From Geodermatophilus sp. YIM 151500 (GTDB taxonomy: Bacteria; Actinomycetota; Actinomycetes; Mycobacteriales; Geodermatophilaceae), in assembly GCF_025716945.1 (NCBI RefSeq), contig NZ_JAOVZT010000005.1, positions 62,001 to 126,000 of the forward strand: a stretch of DNA of 64,000 nucleotides. The letters are read 5' to 3'. Under the pieces are notes generated by a model, which searched no databases, was not told the DNA's origin, and saw nothing but the letters and a program-made list of their open reading frames with translations. Below, piece by piece: positions 1 through 8,819 of this stretch (positions are counted from its first letter, which is position 1; each line of letters starts with the position of its first letter). The position numbers were made by a program, and so were the translations under genes.

Positions 1-77
1 TCGAGCCGTCGCGGGCTGAGTGAACGCCTCCTCGACAGAAGCAGAAGGTGAAGGTCGGCCCCGCTCGCAGCCCGTGG

Positions 78-1142
78 TCATACTGCGCCGAGGGATGCGC
101 GTCGGCGGGAGATGGTGCGCTTGGTCGCGCCGAGCTGGGCAGCGGTGTCGCGGTTGGACGTGCCGCGGGCGCTGAGGCGGCGGATGACCTCTTGTTGTTC
201 GACTGAGGTGAGGTCGTCGTAGGTGATGTTGTCGCCGGCGAGGGCGCGTTCCACGGCGATCTCGTCAATGTCGTCCCGCTGGGGAAGTCTGGTGGCCGGT
301 GCTGGCGGTGTGGGGTCGGTGTCGATGTCGTCCCAGGCCAGCGGTGGCTGCCACCCTTGTGTGGCGGCGTGTGCCCGGGCGGCGTCGGCGGCGGCGCGCT
401 GCCCGCCGGTCAGCCGTGGTGACGGGACATCCCATAGCCGTTGGTAGAGGGTCGCGACGTCGTGGGCGGTGCTCGCGGTGACCGACTCACCGGTCATGCT
501 GCGGTGCAGGCTGTTCGGGCGACGGCCGAGGTGGGCTGCCAATAGCTCGGCTGGCCAGCCGATGGCGATGAGCGCTTGCAGGCGTCGGCGGGTGCCGGTG
601 GCGTCCACGCGGCTGTGCGGCGTCCGGCTCGTGTCGTTGATGCCGATGGCCAGGATGCGGGTGGCCGTGCTCGGGCGGACCCGTCGCGTTCCTAGGGTGT
701 CGCCGTGGCTGTGCTCGGCCAGTTCGCGGAGATACCTGACCGAGGGGCCGGCAAGCTGGGCGATGCGCACGACGCCTGTGCCGGCCGCGCGCAGTGCGGC
801 GATGTGGTCGCGGACGGGGCCGGCGTCGACGTAGGGCTGCCAGCGGCCGTAGGTGCGTTCTCGGGTGGCGGTGCGGCTGGCGGCGGTGTTGGCGGCGGTG
901 CAGTCAGCACAGCGGCAGCGGTCCTTGACGTAGGCGGCGCGGGTGCCGTGCCGGTGACGGGCCTGTGGATGGGAGCACTCCCGCGGCACTCGCGACTGGA
1001 GGCGCTCGGCTCGGCGCGCGACTCGCTCGAGGCCGCCCCGGTGCTTGGCGCACGAATGGCGCCGATGGTGCGCGTCGGCGAGTGGTGCGCTGCCGTAGTC
1101 GGCGGTGTAGCCGCAGGACAGGCAGGTACGGCTGACCCTCAT
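78..1142 (-). CDS. Phage-type zinc-ribbon / helix-turn-helix DNA-binding protein
   Basis: This 354-residue protein resembles DNA-binding proteins found in actinophages and actinobacterial mobile elements; its exact role is unknown. The N-terminus has Cys/His pairs suited to zinc (CLSCGY near residue 8, a His/Cys group near 25-35). A second cluster, CRCADC near residue 75, follows a HGTRAAYVKD segment. The last 45 residues are rich in Arg/Lys and read as a helix-turn-helix (SNRDTAAQLGATKRTISRRR). Its ATG overlaps the stop of the upstream gene by 4 bp (ATGA), so the two are probably translated together. A broken second copy lies at 18660-19200 in the same orientation. The family resemblance comes from my recognition of the pattern, not from a search. 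Confidence 0.6.
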   Translation of the reverse strand: MRVSRTCLSCGYTADYGSAPLADAHHRRHSCAKHRGGLERVARRAERLQSRVPRECSHPQARHRHGTRAAYVKDRCRCADCTAANTAASRTATRERTYGRWQPYVDAGPVRDHIAALRAAGTGVVRIAQLAGPSVRYLRELAEHSHGDTLGTRRVRPSTATRILAIGINDTSRTPHSRVDATGTRRRLQALIAIGWPAELLAAHLGRRPNSLHRSMTGESVTASTAHDVATLYQRLWDVPSPRLTGGQRAAADAARAHAATQGWQPPLAWDDIDTDPTPPAPATRLPQRDDIDEIAVERALAGDNITYDDLTSVEQQEVIRRLSARGTSNRDTAAQLGATKRTISRRRASLGAV

Positions 1143-1579
1143 CGCCGCCTCGGCTGCCGCGATGGCCCTGACCTGCCGGTGGCGTGCAGGGTGAAGCCGG
1201 GGACGCCGGCGCGGTGGAGTCTGTCCTCGATCCAGTCGGTGCGCAGGGTGCCGGCCTCACCGACGTGTTCGTCGAAGGCCATCGCGGTGAACTGGGCGGC
1301 GAGCGCCGACCACTCGCCGTCCGACAGCGGCCGCTCGAGGTGGGCCTCGACGGTGAGCCGGTCGACGTAGGCGACGCTCGCTCCGAGGGCATCGGCCAGC
1401 TCGGTGAGCAGCCGGTGGGTGTTCCCGCCGTAGGCGGCGACGAGGGCCTCGATCGCCCAGGAGCGCGCGACCTGCCCGACCGGGACGACCGAGTCAGCGG
1501 GTCGGGGCCGGCGATGGTCGTTCGAGTTCACGGTCGGGCTCGGGTCGGCGACGGCGGCTGCTGGGTCCTGCCTCGACAT
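1139..1579 (-). CDS. Hypothetical protein, first gene of the phage-type unit
   Basis: A 146-residue protein I do not recognise. The N-terminal 35 residues are low-complexity (Pro/Arg/Ala). The rest is predicted soluble and mostly helical, with a conserved-looking core (AYVDRLTVEAHLERPLSDGE). I prefer the ATG at 1579 because GGGAGGG lies just upstream; a GTG 30 bases further upstream has no comparable site. It ends with a 4-bp overlap onto the zinc-ribbon/HTH gene, so the two form one transcription unit. Elements that carry such HTH proteins often pair them with small uncharacterised proteins like this one. Confidence 0.5.
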   Translation of the reverse strand: MSRQDPAAAVADPSPTVNSNDHRRPRPADSVVPVGQVARSWAIEALVAAYGGNTHRLLTELADALGASVAYVDRLTVEAHLERPLSDGEWSALAAQFTAMAFDEHVGEAGTLRTDWIEDRLHRAGVPGFTLHATGRSGPSRQPRRR

Positions 1580-1793
1580 CGGCCCTCCCACCGGGTGGCT
1601 GGTGCTCACACCGGGAGAAGGCGTCGTTTTCGGCCGTTTGGTGACACCCTCGGCGAAGAAATCTCAGCGGCGCCGACACTGCGGCCCGCGTCGAACCCGG
1701 GAGCCTGCGACCGTGTGCGCTCACGACGGCGGGCGCGGGTGTCAGCACCGACCGGCAGGCTGATCGGCGTCTGGGACGTCGGGAGGTCCGTGA

Positions 1794-2723
1794 ATGGGGA
1801 GCAGCGGGTCCCGGCCATCCGGGAGCGCCCGGGGTCAGAGCGCCCGGTTCGGGCTGTGGCGGGCGATCGCCGCGACGCCGGCCATGATCGGCAGCCTGCT
1901 GCTGCTGTCGGTCGTCTTCGGTGCACTGGGTCGGTGGGCGGGACTGGTGCTGCTGGTCTGGGTGGCCTGCGGAGCGGCCCTGGTCACCCGGGTCGGTGAA
2001 CGGATCGCCGTCCGCGCCGCGTGCCGGTTCCGCAGCCTCAGCCCGGCGCAGGCCGTGGCGCTCCAGCGGCCGTGGTCGACGGCCCTACGGATGACCGGAA
2101 CCGCGGCCGGGGCTGTCGAGCTGTACGTCCAGCCCGCTCAGGTGCCCAACGCGTACGCGACCGGCGGGCGCAGTGTCGCGGTCACCAGCCGGGTCGTGGA
2201 GGACCATAAATCCGGTCGGCTGCCGGAGGACCAGCTGGTGGCCCTGCTGGTGCACGAGCTGGGCCATCACGCCACCAGAGCGACCCGGCCGATGCTGCTC
2301 GTGTCGCTCCTCGCCGCGCCGTGGCGCCTGGCGGCGAGATTGCTGACCGGCATCGGGCTCGCTCTCTCCGGCCGCCAGCCCCGGCGCGGGCTGATCCTGG
2401 CCATCGTCGCCGGGGTGGCCGTGGCGGTGACGCGCGCCCTGTTCCAGGGGCAGGTGCTGGCCGGGGGAGTACTGACCGCCGTCGCCTTGGCCTCGGTGGT
2501 CTGTCCGCTGGCTGACGCCGCGGTCAGCCGGCGCGCCGAGTTCGCTGCCGACCGGTTCGCCGCCGACCACGGCCTCGCGTCGCAACTGGTCTCCGCGCTG
2601 TCGGCGCTGGATGACGCCCGACGCGCGGGCCCCGGATGGCCAGCACGGCTCCTGGCGTCGCACCCGACCACCGGCCGGCGGATCAGCGCGCTCGTGATGA
2701 CAACGGCGCATTTGCATGTCTGA
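1794..2723 (+). CDS. M48-family membrane zinc metallopeptidase
   Basis: A 309-residue integral-membrane peptidase of the M48 (HtpX/Ste24/BlaR-like) group. Hydrophobic segments lie at about residues 28-67, 166-190 and 198-240. The zinc site is HELGH at residues 154-158, and the third ligand is Glu249 in RRAEFAAD. The HPTTGRRI motif near residue 290 is the usual C-terminal M48 signature. The start is supported by GGGAGGT six bases upstream of the ATG. Proteases of this type act at the cytoplasmic membrane on damaged proteins or as regulators. It runs opposite to the flanking units and no regulatory partner such as BlaI is adjacent, so its substrate is unknown. Confidence 0.85.
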   Translation: MGSSGSRPSGSARGQSARFGLWRAIAATPAMIGSLLLLSVVFGALGRWAGLVLLVWVACGAALVTRVGERIAVRAACRFRSLSPAQAVALQRPWSTALRMTGTAAGAVELYVQPAQVPNAYATGGRSVAVTSRVVEDHKSGRLPEDQLVALLVHELGHHATRATRPMLLVSLLAAPWRLAARLLTGIGLALSGRQPRRGLILAIVAGVAVAVTRALFQGQVLAGGVLTAVALASVVCPLADAAVSRRAEFAADRFAADHGLASQLVSALSALDDARRAGPGWPARLLASHPTTGRRISALVMTTAHLHV

Positions 2724-3177
2724 GCCAAGGGGGACGCAGCTGCCGGGCCGTCCCCCTCCCGCCGGGTGCTCGCCGTTGCTCGGCAACTCCTGGGAAGAGG
2801 CAGAGCCGCGGGCGCAGGAGGGGCGGCGCAGGTGCCACGCCCAGCACACGAGTCGAGGCCATGCATCACCTACTCATCAAATACGGTCGAACGCAGCCGT
2901 CCCCAATCAACCCAACCAACGCCCTGACGGCTCTCTGAGCTGCATGTTCAGCGCCAACCAACGACAGCCAACGGCTCAAGATCAAATCGCAGGGTTATTG
3001 GTTCGAGTCCAATCGGGGGAGCAGCACCGCGTCCCTACTCAGCGGTGACGCCGAGCGGGGGTCCTCCGTTGCCTCCGTCGGAGGGGCAGGCGCTCCGCCA
3101 GGCCGACGCGGCGAGCCGGTGGCGGGCGGTCTCCATGGGGCCGGCGTAGCCGCCACCCGCCGGAGGACAGGCCGCCG
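2724..3177. other. Gene-poor interval with a tRNA 3'-end-like fragment
   Basis: I find no credible gene in this 454-bp stretch. It is less GC-biased than its surroundings around 2870-3000 and contains the tRNA-like fragment listed separately at 2988-3028. Confidence 0.5.
2988..3028 (+). repeat. tRNA 3'-end-like fragment, left copy (possible attachment-site remnant)
   Basis: The T-arm is perfect: ATTGG, loop TTCGAGT, then CCAAT, followed by a 7-base acceptor-like strand CGGGGGA. No matching 5' acceptor, D-arm or anticodon arm is present upstream, so this is not a full tRNA gene. A 41-bp direct copy with six or so mismatches lies at 19334-19374. Integrases of phages and ICEs commonly use the 3' ends of tRNA genes, so both could be decayed att sites. 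Confidence 0.5.
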
Positions 3178-3681
3178 TCAGATGCGGCCCGCGATGAGGT
3201 TGGCCAGGTCGACGGCCATGGCCTTGGGATCTCCGCTGACGGACAGCACCTGCAGGCTGAACACTGCCGCTCCCGTGTCGACCAGCAGGAGGCTCAGATC
3301 GTCGTCCCAGGCGGCTGCCTCCCCGACGTCGACCTGCTCGTCGTCGGGCTGGGCGACCGTCGCGAACTCATCGGGTAGGTAGTTGGTGTCGACGGAGATC
3401 TCGATCGGGATCTCGGTCGGGTCCTCGACCTCGCCGGTCCAGTAGCAGCTGCCCCCGCCGGCCACCGTCTCCTCCGGTGGCCGTCCGGTTGCGGCGGCGA
3501 TCTCGTCCGGGGTCAACAGCGCGCAGGCATCGTCCGTCGTCTGCCCCTGATCGGTGGCCGTGGGTGCCTCCTCGAGCTCGTCCAGCGCGGCGGCCGCATC
3601 GGAGGCGGCCGGGTCGGCGCCGCAAGCGGTGAGCAGCAGCGCCGTGAGCAGGAGCGCCGGGACGATGCGTGGGTTTGGCAT
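3178..3681 (-). CDS. Secreted lipoprotein, DUF3558-like
   Basis: A 167-residue lipoprotein with a signal peptide (MPNPRIVPALLLTALLL) and a lipobox LTAC, so Cys20 would be lipidated after export. The mature part contains DACALLTPDEIAAATG and a GGSCYWTG segment, typical of the DUF3558 group of actinobacterial surface lipoproteins. The two cysteines (in DACALL and GSCYW) may form a disulfide. The ATG at 3681 is chosen over a longer in-frame reading because it starts exactly at the signal peptide and has GAGAGGTG upstream. Function is unknown. It stands alone, with about 290 bp to the next gene upstream. Confidence 0.8.
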   Translation of the reverse strand: MPNPRIVPALLLTALLLTACGADPAASDAAAALDELEEAPTATDQGQTTDDACALLTPDEIAAATGRPPEETVAGGGSCYWTGEVEDPTEIPIEISVDTNYLPDEFATVAQPDDEQVDVGEAAAWDDDLSLLLVDTGAAVFSLQVLSVSGDPKAMAVDLANLIAGRI

Positions 3682-3970
3682 GGGCGGGCACCTCTCGGCG
3701 CGGTCGGACGGGATCGGAGCTGGGACGGCAGGATAGGGGCCAGCGCATCCGAAACAGGCGCCGTCGTCCACGGCCAGCAGCGCCGACGGACGATCCTGCG
3801 CGCACCGGGTCGCTGCGCAGGCTGCCTGGTGGGCAGCTGTTCATCGGTACCGGCGGCCATCATCGGCGAGTGATCGACTGCCATCGACTCCGCGGACATC
3901 GAAAACGGGCAAGGGCGGTCACGACCACGACCGAGCGTCCGGACGAGGCGGCCGGGGCGTACGCGGAGGA

Positions 3971-4726
3971 CTAGGTGTCGCGTCGACGCGCGCTGCCGAG
4001 GTCGTCGGACCGTCCCGCCTCCACGCGGGTCCACTGGGCGATGGGGCGTGCGCCGCGGCGGTAGGGGTGTCCGCCCCCGGCTCCCCAGTGCTGCGGCCAG
4101 CCGGCCGGAGACTCCTCCCAGGGCTCCTGGCGGCCGTACACGGTCAGGTCCAGCAGGCCATAGGTGTTGTCGAGCGCCTCGACCCCACGGTTCTCCGTCC
4201 AGTAGGTCTCGAAGACGCGATCGCCGTCGCGCAGGTAGCAGACGAGGTGGAACACGCCGATCCGGCGGCCGACGAGCAGCGTGTCCAGGGAGGGCTGCGC
4301 CGAGTACCACGGCATGTCCCAGCCCATGAAGTCGCGGTAGCGGGCACTCGGCTCGTAGGGCCCCTGGCAGAGCACGGCGAAGGTGGCGTCGCGGGAGTGC
4401 ACCTGCGACAGCTCGCGGACCTGGCCGGTGTACCAGGTGCAGCCCTCGCACTGGTCTGCCGCGGGCTGCCCGGTCGCCCACATGAAGTAGTACGCGATGA
4501 GCTGCCGGCGTCCCTCGAAGACGTCGAGCAGCGTCAGGGGCCCGCGGGGACCGACGAGGGGCAGGGTCGGGTCGACCTCGACCATGGGCAGCCTGCGTCG
4601 GGCGGCGGCGATGGCGTCCCCCTCTCGGGTGTGCGCCTTCTCTCGAACCCGCAGTTCGTCCAGCTGGGTGGTGAAGGTGGCCCGGTCGACGACCGCTGGG
4701 CGGCCGTGCTGGGATTCGTCGCTCAT
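3971..4726 (-). CDS. DUF899 thioredoxin-fold protein
   Basis: A 251-residue cytoplasmic protein of the DUF899 family, which has a thioredoxin-like fold. Visible family features are VREKAHTREGDAIAAARRRL near the N-terminus, the GPLTLLDVFEGRRQLIAYYFMW strand-helix region (given here only to locate it at about residues 62-84), and ADQCEGCTWY, where the CxxC-like pair sits. The ATG at 4726 is preceded by GGAGAGGAATCC. Some members are annotated as dithiol-disulfide isomerases, but no activity can be assigned from sequence. It lies downstream of a decayed MFS gene in the same direction. Confidence 0.8.
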   Translation of the reverse strand: MSDESQHGRPAVVDRATFTTQLDELRVREKAHTREGDAIAAARRRLPMVEVDPTLPLVGPRGPLTLLDVFEGRRQLIAYYFMWATGQPAADQCEGCTWYTGQVRELSQVHSRDATFAVLCQGPYEPSARYRDFMGWDMPWYSAQPSLDTLLVGRRIGVFHLVCYLRDGDRVFETYWTENRGVEALDNTYGLLDLTVYGRQEPWEESPAGWPQHWGAGGGHPYRRGARPIAQWTRVEAGRSDDLGSARRRDT

Positions 4727-4766
4727 GACGGATTCCTCTCCTGTACCAGGGTCGAGCGAGCACCGG

Positions 4767-5238
4767 TCAGCGGGTTGCCGGACGTCGACCGTTCCGCGCG
4801 AACCCGACGGCGGCGGTGAGGATGCCGAGGAGCGCGAGCAGGGCGACGAAGCCGAAGGCGGTGTGGAAGCCGTCGAGCCCCGAGCCGGCGACGAGCACGG
4901 TCGACACCGCCGCGACGCCCACGGCGCCCCCCGGTCGTGGTCTGCACGAGCCCGGCCGCCGACGGCCCAGATGGTCGGCCAGCCGCCCACCGAGCAGGAG
5001 AAAGCCACCGAGCAGCAGCGCATAGGCGACGACGACCCACTGCAAGGTGCCCGGACCGGTGCCGAGGTCGCGCTGCATCGACGCCAGCGCCACGTTCAGG
5101 ACGGCTGTGTCGATCCCCGTCATGGCCGTCGCCGCGCACGTCAGGGCGAGCACGAGCCCCTGGTCGGGCCGGTCGTTGCGGAGGGCGGTGGACAAGGGCA
5201 TGGTCGCCGCTGTCCGTCGGGGCCGTCTGGATCGTCAT
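4767..5238 (-). pseudogene. Internally deleted MFS (DHA2-type) drug transporter remnant
   Basis: About 85 N-terminal residues are recognisable: TM1 with GIDTAVLNVALASMQRDL, then TM2 WVVVAYALLLGGFLLLGG ending at LADHLGRRR. The sequence then jumps directly to the last two membrane segments (AGLVQTTTGG, then AVGVAAVSTVLVAGSG). Roughly 350 central residues are missing. A frameshift lies in a run of six G residues (antisense, near 4927). The true start may have been the ATG at 5238 in another frame. The product cannot be a working transporter. Confidence 0.75.
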
Positions 5239-5305
5239 GTCGATGCTTGCCTTCCGGCGGAGACGAAGCGGGGTGTCGCGGGCGCCCTCGGGTGCGGCGC
5301 AGGGA

Positions 5306-5647
5306 TCAGCGGCGGGACGACCCGTCGGGGTCGGGGCGCTCGGCCAGCTCCTTGATCCGCAGCAGCCGGGCCTCCCAGGACCGGCCGATCCGGTCGAGCT
5401 CGCGGGCCAGTGCGCCCAGCCGGGCGCCGACGGCGACGTAGACGACCTCGCGGCCGCGCCGCTCGGGCACGACGAGCCCGGCCTCGCGCAGCACGTCCAG
5501 GTGCTTGCCGATGGCCTGCCTGCTCACCGGCAGCAGCCGGGCCAGCGCCGACGCCGACTTCGCGCCGGTCCCAAGCTGGGTGAGGATGTCCCAGCGGGTC
5601 GGGTCACCGAGCGCGGCGCACATCGTCGGGAGGTCCGTCGCGTTCAC
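5306..5647 (-). CDS. ArsR-family transcriptional repressor
   Basis: A 113-residue winged-helix regulator. The N-terminus has the ArsR signature CAALGDPTRWDILTQL, followed by the recognition helix SRQAIGKHLDVLREAGLV and a wing with RRGREVVYV. There is no Cys cluster for metal sensing, so this belongs to the non-metal ArsR group commonly paired with SRPBCC (AHSA1-type) proteins. The GTG at 5647 is chosen because it overlaps the SRPBCC stop by 4 bp (GTGA). Two dyads upstream of the SRPBCC gene (6152-6206) are the likely operators, giving autoregulation. Confidence 0.85.
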   Translation of the reverse strand: MNATDLPTMCAALGDPTRWDILTQLGTGAKSASALARLLPVSRQAIGKHLDVLREAGLVVPERRGREVVYVAVGARLGALARELDRIGRSWEARLLRIKELAERPDPDGSSRR

Positions 5648-6129
5648 GACCCGCTGGTCGCGCGGGACTCGACGAACTCCTTGGCGGCCGCCAGCTCGAA
5701 GGTCCAGCCGCGGTCGTTGCCTGCCCGCTCGCGCAGCCACACGGCGGGGTCCTCGGACAGGCCGGAGAACCCGCTCTCCAAAACCCGCAGGGTCACTCCG
5801 CCCTGGGGCCGATCGCGGACCCAGAATTCCACGAGCGTGCCCGGGGACGAGTTCCGCGACGGGGTGCCCAGCCAGCGGAAGGCCGCGTAGCGCGGCTCGT
5901 CCAGCGCCACGGTGCGGAACCGGTACTCGCCGGTCGAGTCCGTGACGACCGCGACCTCGTCCTCGTAGCGCAGGTCGGGCTCGGCCTCGACCGCGCCGTC
6001 GTTGGCCCACCAGCCCGGCCGGGAGATGAGCTCCCAGACCCGTTCGGCCGGTGCGTCGATGTCGATCTCACGGGAGATGCTGTCCAGCGCAGCCAGCTCC
6101 GCGTCGGTGTACGCGACGTCGTCCTCCAT
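5644..6129 (-). CDS. SRPBCC (AHSA1/START-like) domain protein
   Basis: A 161-residue single-domain protein with a helix-grip fold: EIDIDAPAERVWELISRPGWW starts the domain, and the long C-terminal helix includes GWTFELAAAKEF. Proteins of this kind bind hydrophobic ligands in a central cavity; the ligand is unknown. It is the first gene of a two-gene operon with the ArsR repressor, overlapping it by 4 bp, so the ArsR protein may respond to the same ligand. The ATG at 6129 lies 22 bases downstream of the first operator dyad. Confidence 0.85.
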   Translation of the reverse strand: MEDDVAYTDAELAALDSISREIDIDAPAERVWELISRPGWWANDGAVEAEPDLRYEDEVAVVTDSTGEYRFRTVALDEPRYAAFRWLGTPSRNSSPGTLVEFWVRDRPQGGVTLRVLESGFSGLSEDPAVWLRERAGNDRGWTFELAAAKEFVESRATSGS

Positions 6130-6151
6130 GGCGCTGCTCCCTCGTCGGTAG

Positions 6152-6206
6152 AAGTGCAACCATACAATTGCACTTATCGGCGTCTGGTGCAACCCCGGTA
6201 TTGCAG
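6152..6206. promoter_or_regulatory. Tandem operator dyads upstream of the SRPBCC-arsR operon
   Basis: A perfect 8-bp inverted repeat AAGTGCAA-N8-TTGCACTT occupies 6152-6175. A second, imperfect dyad with the same 8-base spacer, GTGCAA-N8-TTGCAG, occupies 6187-6206. Their centres are 33 bp apart, about three helical turns, as expected for two dimers on one DNA face. These are the best candidates for ArsR binding. Confidence 0.65.
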
Positions 6207-6250
6207 TTCGTGGTCTTGGCGCAGCCGCCTCGTCTCCGCCGCCGGCTCGG

Positions 6251-8452
6251 TCATCCGCGGAGGTGGTGCCGAGGCTCCTGGAGCCGCTCAACGCGTGCGG
6301 CGGGCGGTCCCGGCCTCCCCGGATCCGCAGGCGCCTCCTGATCGGCGCCCACGGTGATCTGCACCAACTCCTGGGTACAGCGGGTCAGCGCGACGTAGAG
6401 AGCGTTCCAGCCGCGAGACCCCGCGGCGATCCCGTCGGGGTCGACGACGACGGTGGCGTCGAACTCCAGGCCCTTCGCCGCGGCGGGGCTCAGGACGGGG
6501 ACGTCCTCGCCCACGGACTGCTGCAACAGGAGCTGTCGGCCGGGTGGGCTGATGACCCCGACCGTGCCGCCTCGGTACCGCGAGCGCAGCAGCCGGACGG
6601 CGTCACGCACGTCATCGGTCAGGGCGTCCTCGGCCGACGATCTGCACGACGGCTCGATCCCGGTGGAGCGCACCGCGCGCGGCGGCCGGTTGGTGCTGCC
6701 TGCTCGGTCCAGCACCGTCCCGGTCAACGCCATGACCTCGCGCGGGGTGCGGTAGCAGATGGTCAGCTCTGCCGCGGTCCAGCGTTCGCCGAAGGCCGGC
6801 CGAAGCGCATCGGCCCAGGTGGCATGGGCATGCGGGGCCTCGGTCTGGTCGACGTCCCCGACGGCGGTGAAGGATCTCGTGGGGCAGCGCCGCACCAGCA
6901 TCAGCCACTGCATCGCCGATAGCTCCTGGGCCTCGTCGACCACGACGTGCCCGTACACCCAGTCCCTCCGCCCGGCCGCCCGCTCGGCCGTGAAGCCCCC
7001 CACGGGCCGAGTGGGCGGACCGTCCCCGAGCAGGTCGGCGACGGCGTCGAGCAGCGGGATGTCGCTCGGTGCCCAACCCGGGGGCTGTTTCGCGACGACG
7101 CCGATCTCGGTCGGCGTGAGGTCCGGGGCGAAGCGACGCAGCAGACGCGCGTCAGCGAGAAACCGCGTCAGTACGGCACCGGCGTCGAGCGGTGTCCACC
7201 AGGCGGCGAGGGCGGCGGCGACGCCGCGGTCGCGGGTGATGCGACGGCGCAGGACCTCCACGTCCTCCTCCGACAGGACGCCGTCGACATCGGAGCCGCG
7301 AACCCCGAGCGGGACGCCGCGGTCGTCCGAGCGAGCAAGGCTGGCGTCCACTCCGGCCAGCACGTCCTCGTACCCCTCCTCGGCCTGCGCCAGGAGTTCC
7401 TCGGCGCGGTCGGCGACGGAGTCGGCGAGCATCTCGTGCACCTGGTCGACGAAGATGCGCCGCGCCGCGTGGTACGGCCGTCCGTCCGACCGCGCCGCGA
7501 GCAGCGCGCTGGCCACCCGCCGCTCGGGCAGCGCGTACTCCTCGCCGTCGAACACCAGCCGCACGGCCCGCCCGCGGGGGTACAGCGTGTCGACGTAGGC
7601 GGTGAGCGCCGCCTGCCACAGCGCCCGACCCTTGATCTCCGCGGCCTCGCGGGCCTCGGTCCGCGTGACGACGGCGCCGGGCACCAGCCTGTCACAGGTC
7701 GTCGCGACGACCTGGGTCTCGCCGAGTGCGGGCAGCACCTGGCCGATGTAGTCCAGGAAGCGGGTGGACGGCCCGATGACGAGCACTCCGCGCTCGGCCA
7801 GCGGGCGGTGGGTGAAGAGCAGGTAGGCGACCCGGTGCAGGGCCACGACCGTCTTGCCCGTGCCCGGACCGCCTTGGACGACGAGCGCGCCGGTCGCGTC
7901 CGCCCGCACGACGGCGTCCTGTTCGCGCTGGAGCGTGGCGACCGCCACGCCCATCCGGCCGGTCCGGCGCTGGGCGAGGGCGTGCAGCAGCGCCCCCTCA
8001 CCGACGAGATCACCGTCCCGCGCCGACGGGTCGAGCGGCTCGTCGTCGACACCGACGACGCGGCGCCTCTCCGTGCGGATGTGGCGTCGCTTGGCCTGTC
8101 CCTGCGGATCGACCGGGGTCGCGGTGTAGAACGGCCGGGCAACCGGTGCGCGCCAGTCGACGACGAGCGGTTCGGCGTTGCGCTCCGCGATGCCGACGCG
8201 GCCGAGGTACCGGACCGTCCCGTCGAGCCCGTCCAGGCGGCCGAAGACGAGCCCGGTCTCGGCTCCGTCCAGTTCGGCGACGCGGCGGCGTAGATGCCCA
8301 GCTCGTGGCCCGGGGCCCTCCGGGAGCCCGGCGCTGTCGGGGCTGAGGTCGGCCAGGTCGCCGTGGAGCCGGTGGAGTAGCTCCTCGCGGAGGGCGTAGG
8401 CGGCGTCGACCGCGGCTTGCTCCTGGGCGATCGCGTCCCGTCGCTCGGTCAT
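6251..8452 (-). CDS. helD: HelD/HelR-type RNA polymerase recycling ATPase
   Basis: A 733-residue superfamily-1 helicase-like ATPase. In order: N-terminal coiled arm (1-60); VVDWRAPVARPFY (about 98-109), diagnostic of the HelD group; Q motif LQREQD (174-179); Walker A GGPGTGKT (194-201); Walker B-like VVVDEAQEL; and C-terminal motifs CYRTPREV, KGLEFDATVVVDP and NALYVALTRCTQEL. HelD proteins bind RNA polymerase, push into its channels and release it from nucleic acid; the HelR branch in actinobacteria also displaces rifamycins. Length and order fit the family. It is a single gene, preceded by a long inverted repeat at 8484-8527. The HelD versus HelR assignment is not settled. Confidence 0.8.
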   Translation of the reverse strand: MTERRDAIAQEQAAVDAAYALREELLHRLHGDLADLSPDSAGLPEGPGPRAGHLRRRVAELDGAETGLVFGRLDGLDGTVRYLGRVGIAERNAEPLVVDWRAPVARPFYTATPVDPQGQAKRRHIRTERRRVVGVDDEPLDPSARDGDLVGEGALLHALAQRRTGRMGVAVATLQREQDAVVRADATGALVVQGGPGTGKTVVALHRVAYLLFTHRPLAERGVLVIGPSTRFLDYIGQVLPALGETQVVATTCDRLVPGAVVTRTEAREAAEIKGRALWQAALTAYVDTLYPRGRAVRLVFDGEEYALPERRVASALLAARSDGRPYHAARRIFVDQVHEMLADSVADRAEELLAQAEEGYEDVLAGVDASLARSDDRGVPLGVRGSDVDGVLSEEDVEVLRRRITRDRGVAAALAAWWTPLDAGAVLTRFLADARLLRRFAPDLTPTEIGVVAKQPPGWAPSDIPLLDAVADLLGDGPPTRPVGGFTAERAAGRRDWVYGHVVVDEAQELSAMQWLMLVRRCPTRSFTAVGDVDQTEAPHAHATWADALRPAFGERWTAAELTICYRTPREVMALTGTVLDRAGSTNRPPRAVRSTGIEPSCRSSAEDALTDDVRDAVRLLRSRYRGGTVGVISPPGRQLLLQQSVGEDVPVLSPAAAKGLEFDATVVVDPDGIAAGSRGWNALYVALTRCTQELVQITVGADQEAPADPGRPGPPAARVERLQEPRHHLRG

Positions 8453-8483
8453 CAGCTCCGGTCCTCGTAGTGGGGCGGGGTCG

Positions 8484-8527
8484 GCTCCGGTTGCACCCCG
8501 GTGCCCGGACGGGGGTGCAACCGGAGC
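8484..8527. promoter_or_regulatory. 16-bp perfect inverted repeat upstream of helD
   Basis: GCTCCGGTTGCACCCC at 8484-8499 is the exact reverse complement of 8512-8527, with a 12-base spacer. It ends 32 bases upstream of the helD start codon. It may be an operator or a stem in the 5' leader; there is no T-run to make it a standard terminator. The rest of the 367-bp interval 8453-8819 shows nothing I recognise. Confidence 0.55.
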
Positions 8528-8819
8528 TGGTCGGCCGGTAACAGGGTGTGGTGTCGGTGAGGACGACGGGTCCGACCGACCGGGCCGCCGGTGGCAGCGC
8601 CAGCACCTCGGCGTCCTGGCGGCCGGGCGAGGCTCGACCTCGCCGCTCCACCGCCCGGCGCTCCCTCGTCGAGGCTTTGGGTCGGGCGGTCGCGTCCGTC
8701 AGCCCCTGGCCGGGATGACTCGAGGCGCCGGTGCTCCCGCGGGCGGTTCGGACATGGCCGGGTAGTCGGGCGCCGGCCTTGCTGCCCTCACCGGGCGGCC
8801 TGGAGCATGGCCGGTCGGC

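Noticed and set aside
2950-3028. Complete tRNA gene at the left T-arm
   Set aside because: Only the T-arm and acceptor 3' strand are present; no complementary 5' acceptor, D-arm or anticodon stem could be found within 80 bp. The same holds for the right copy.
5306-6010. Longer 234-residue reading through the ArsR gene
   Set aside because: Its N-terminal half is a shifted-frame shadow of the SRPBCC gene. The GTGA overlap at 5644-5647 gives a better start.
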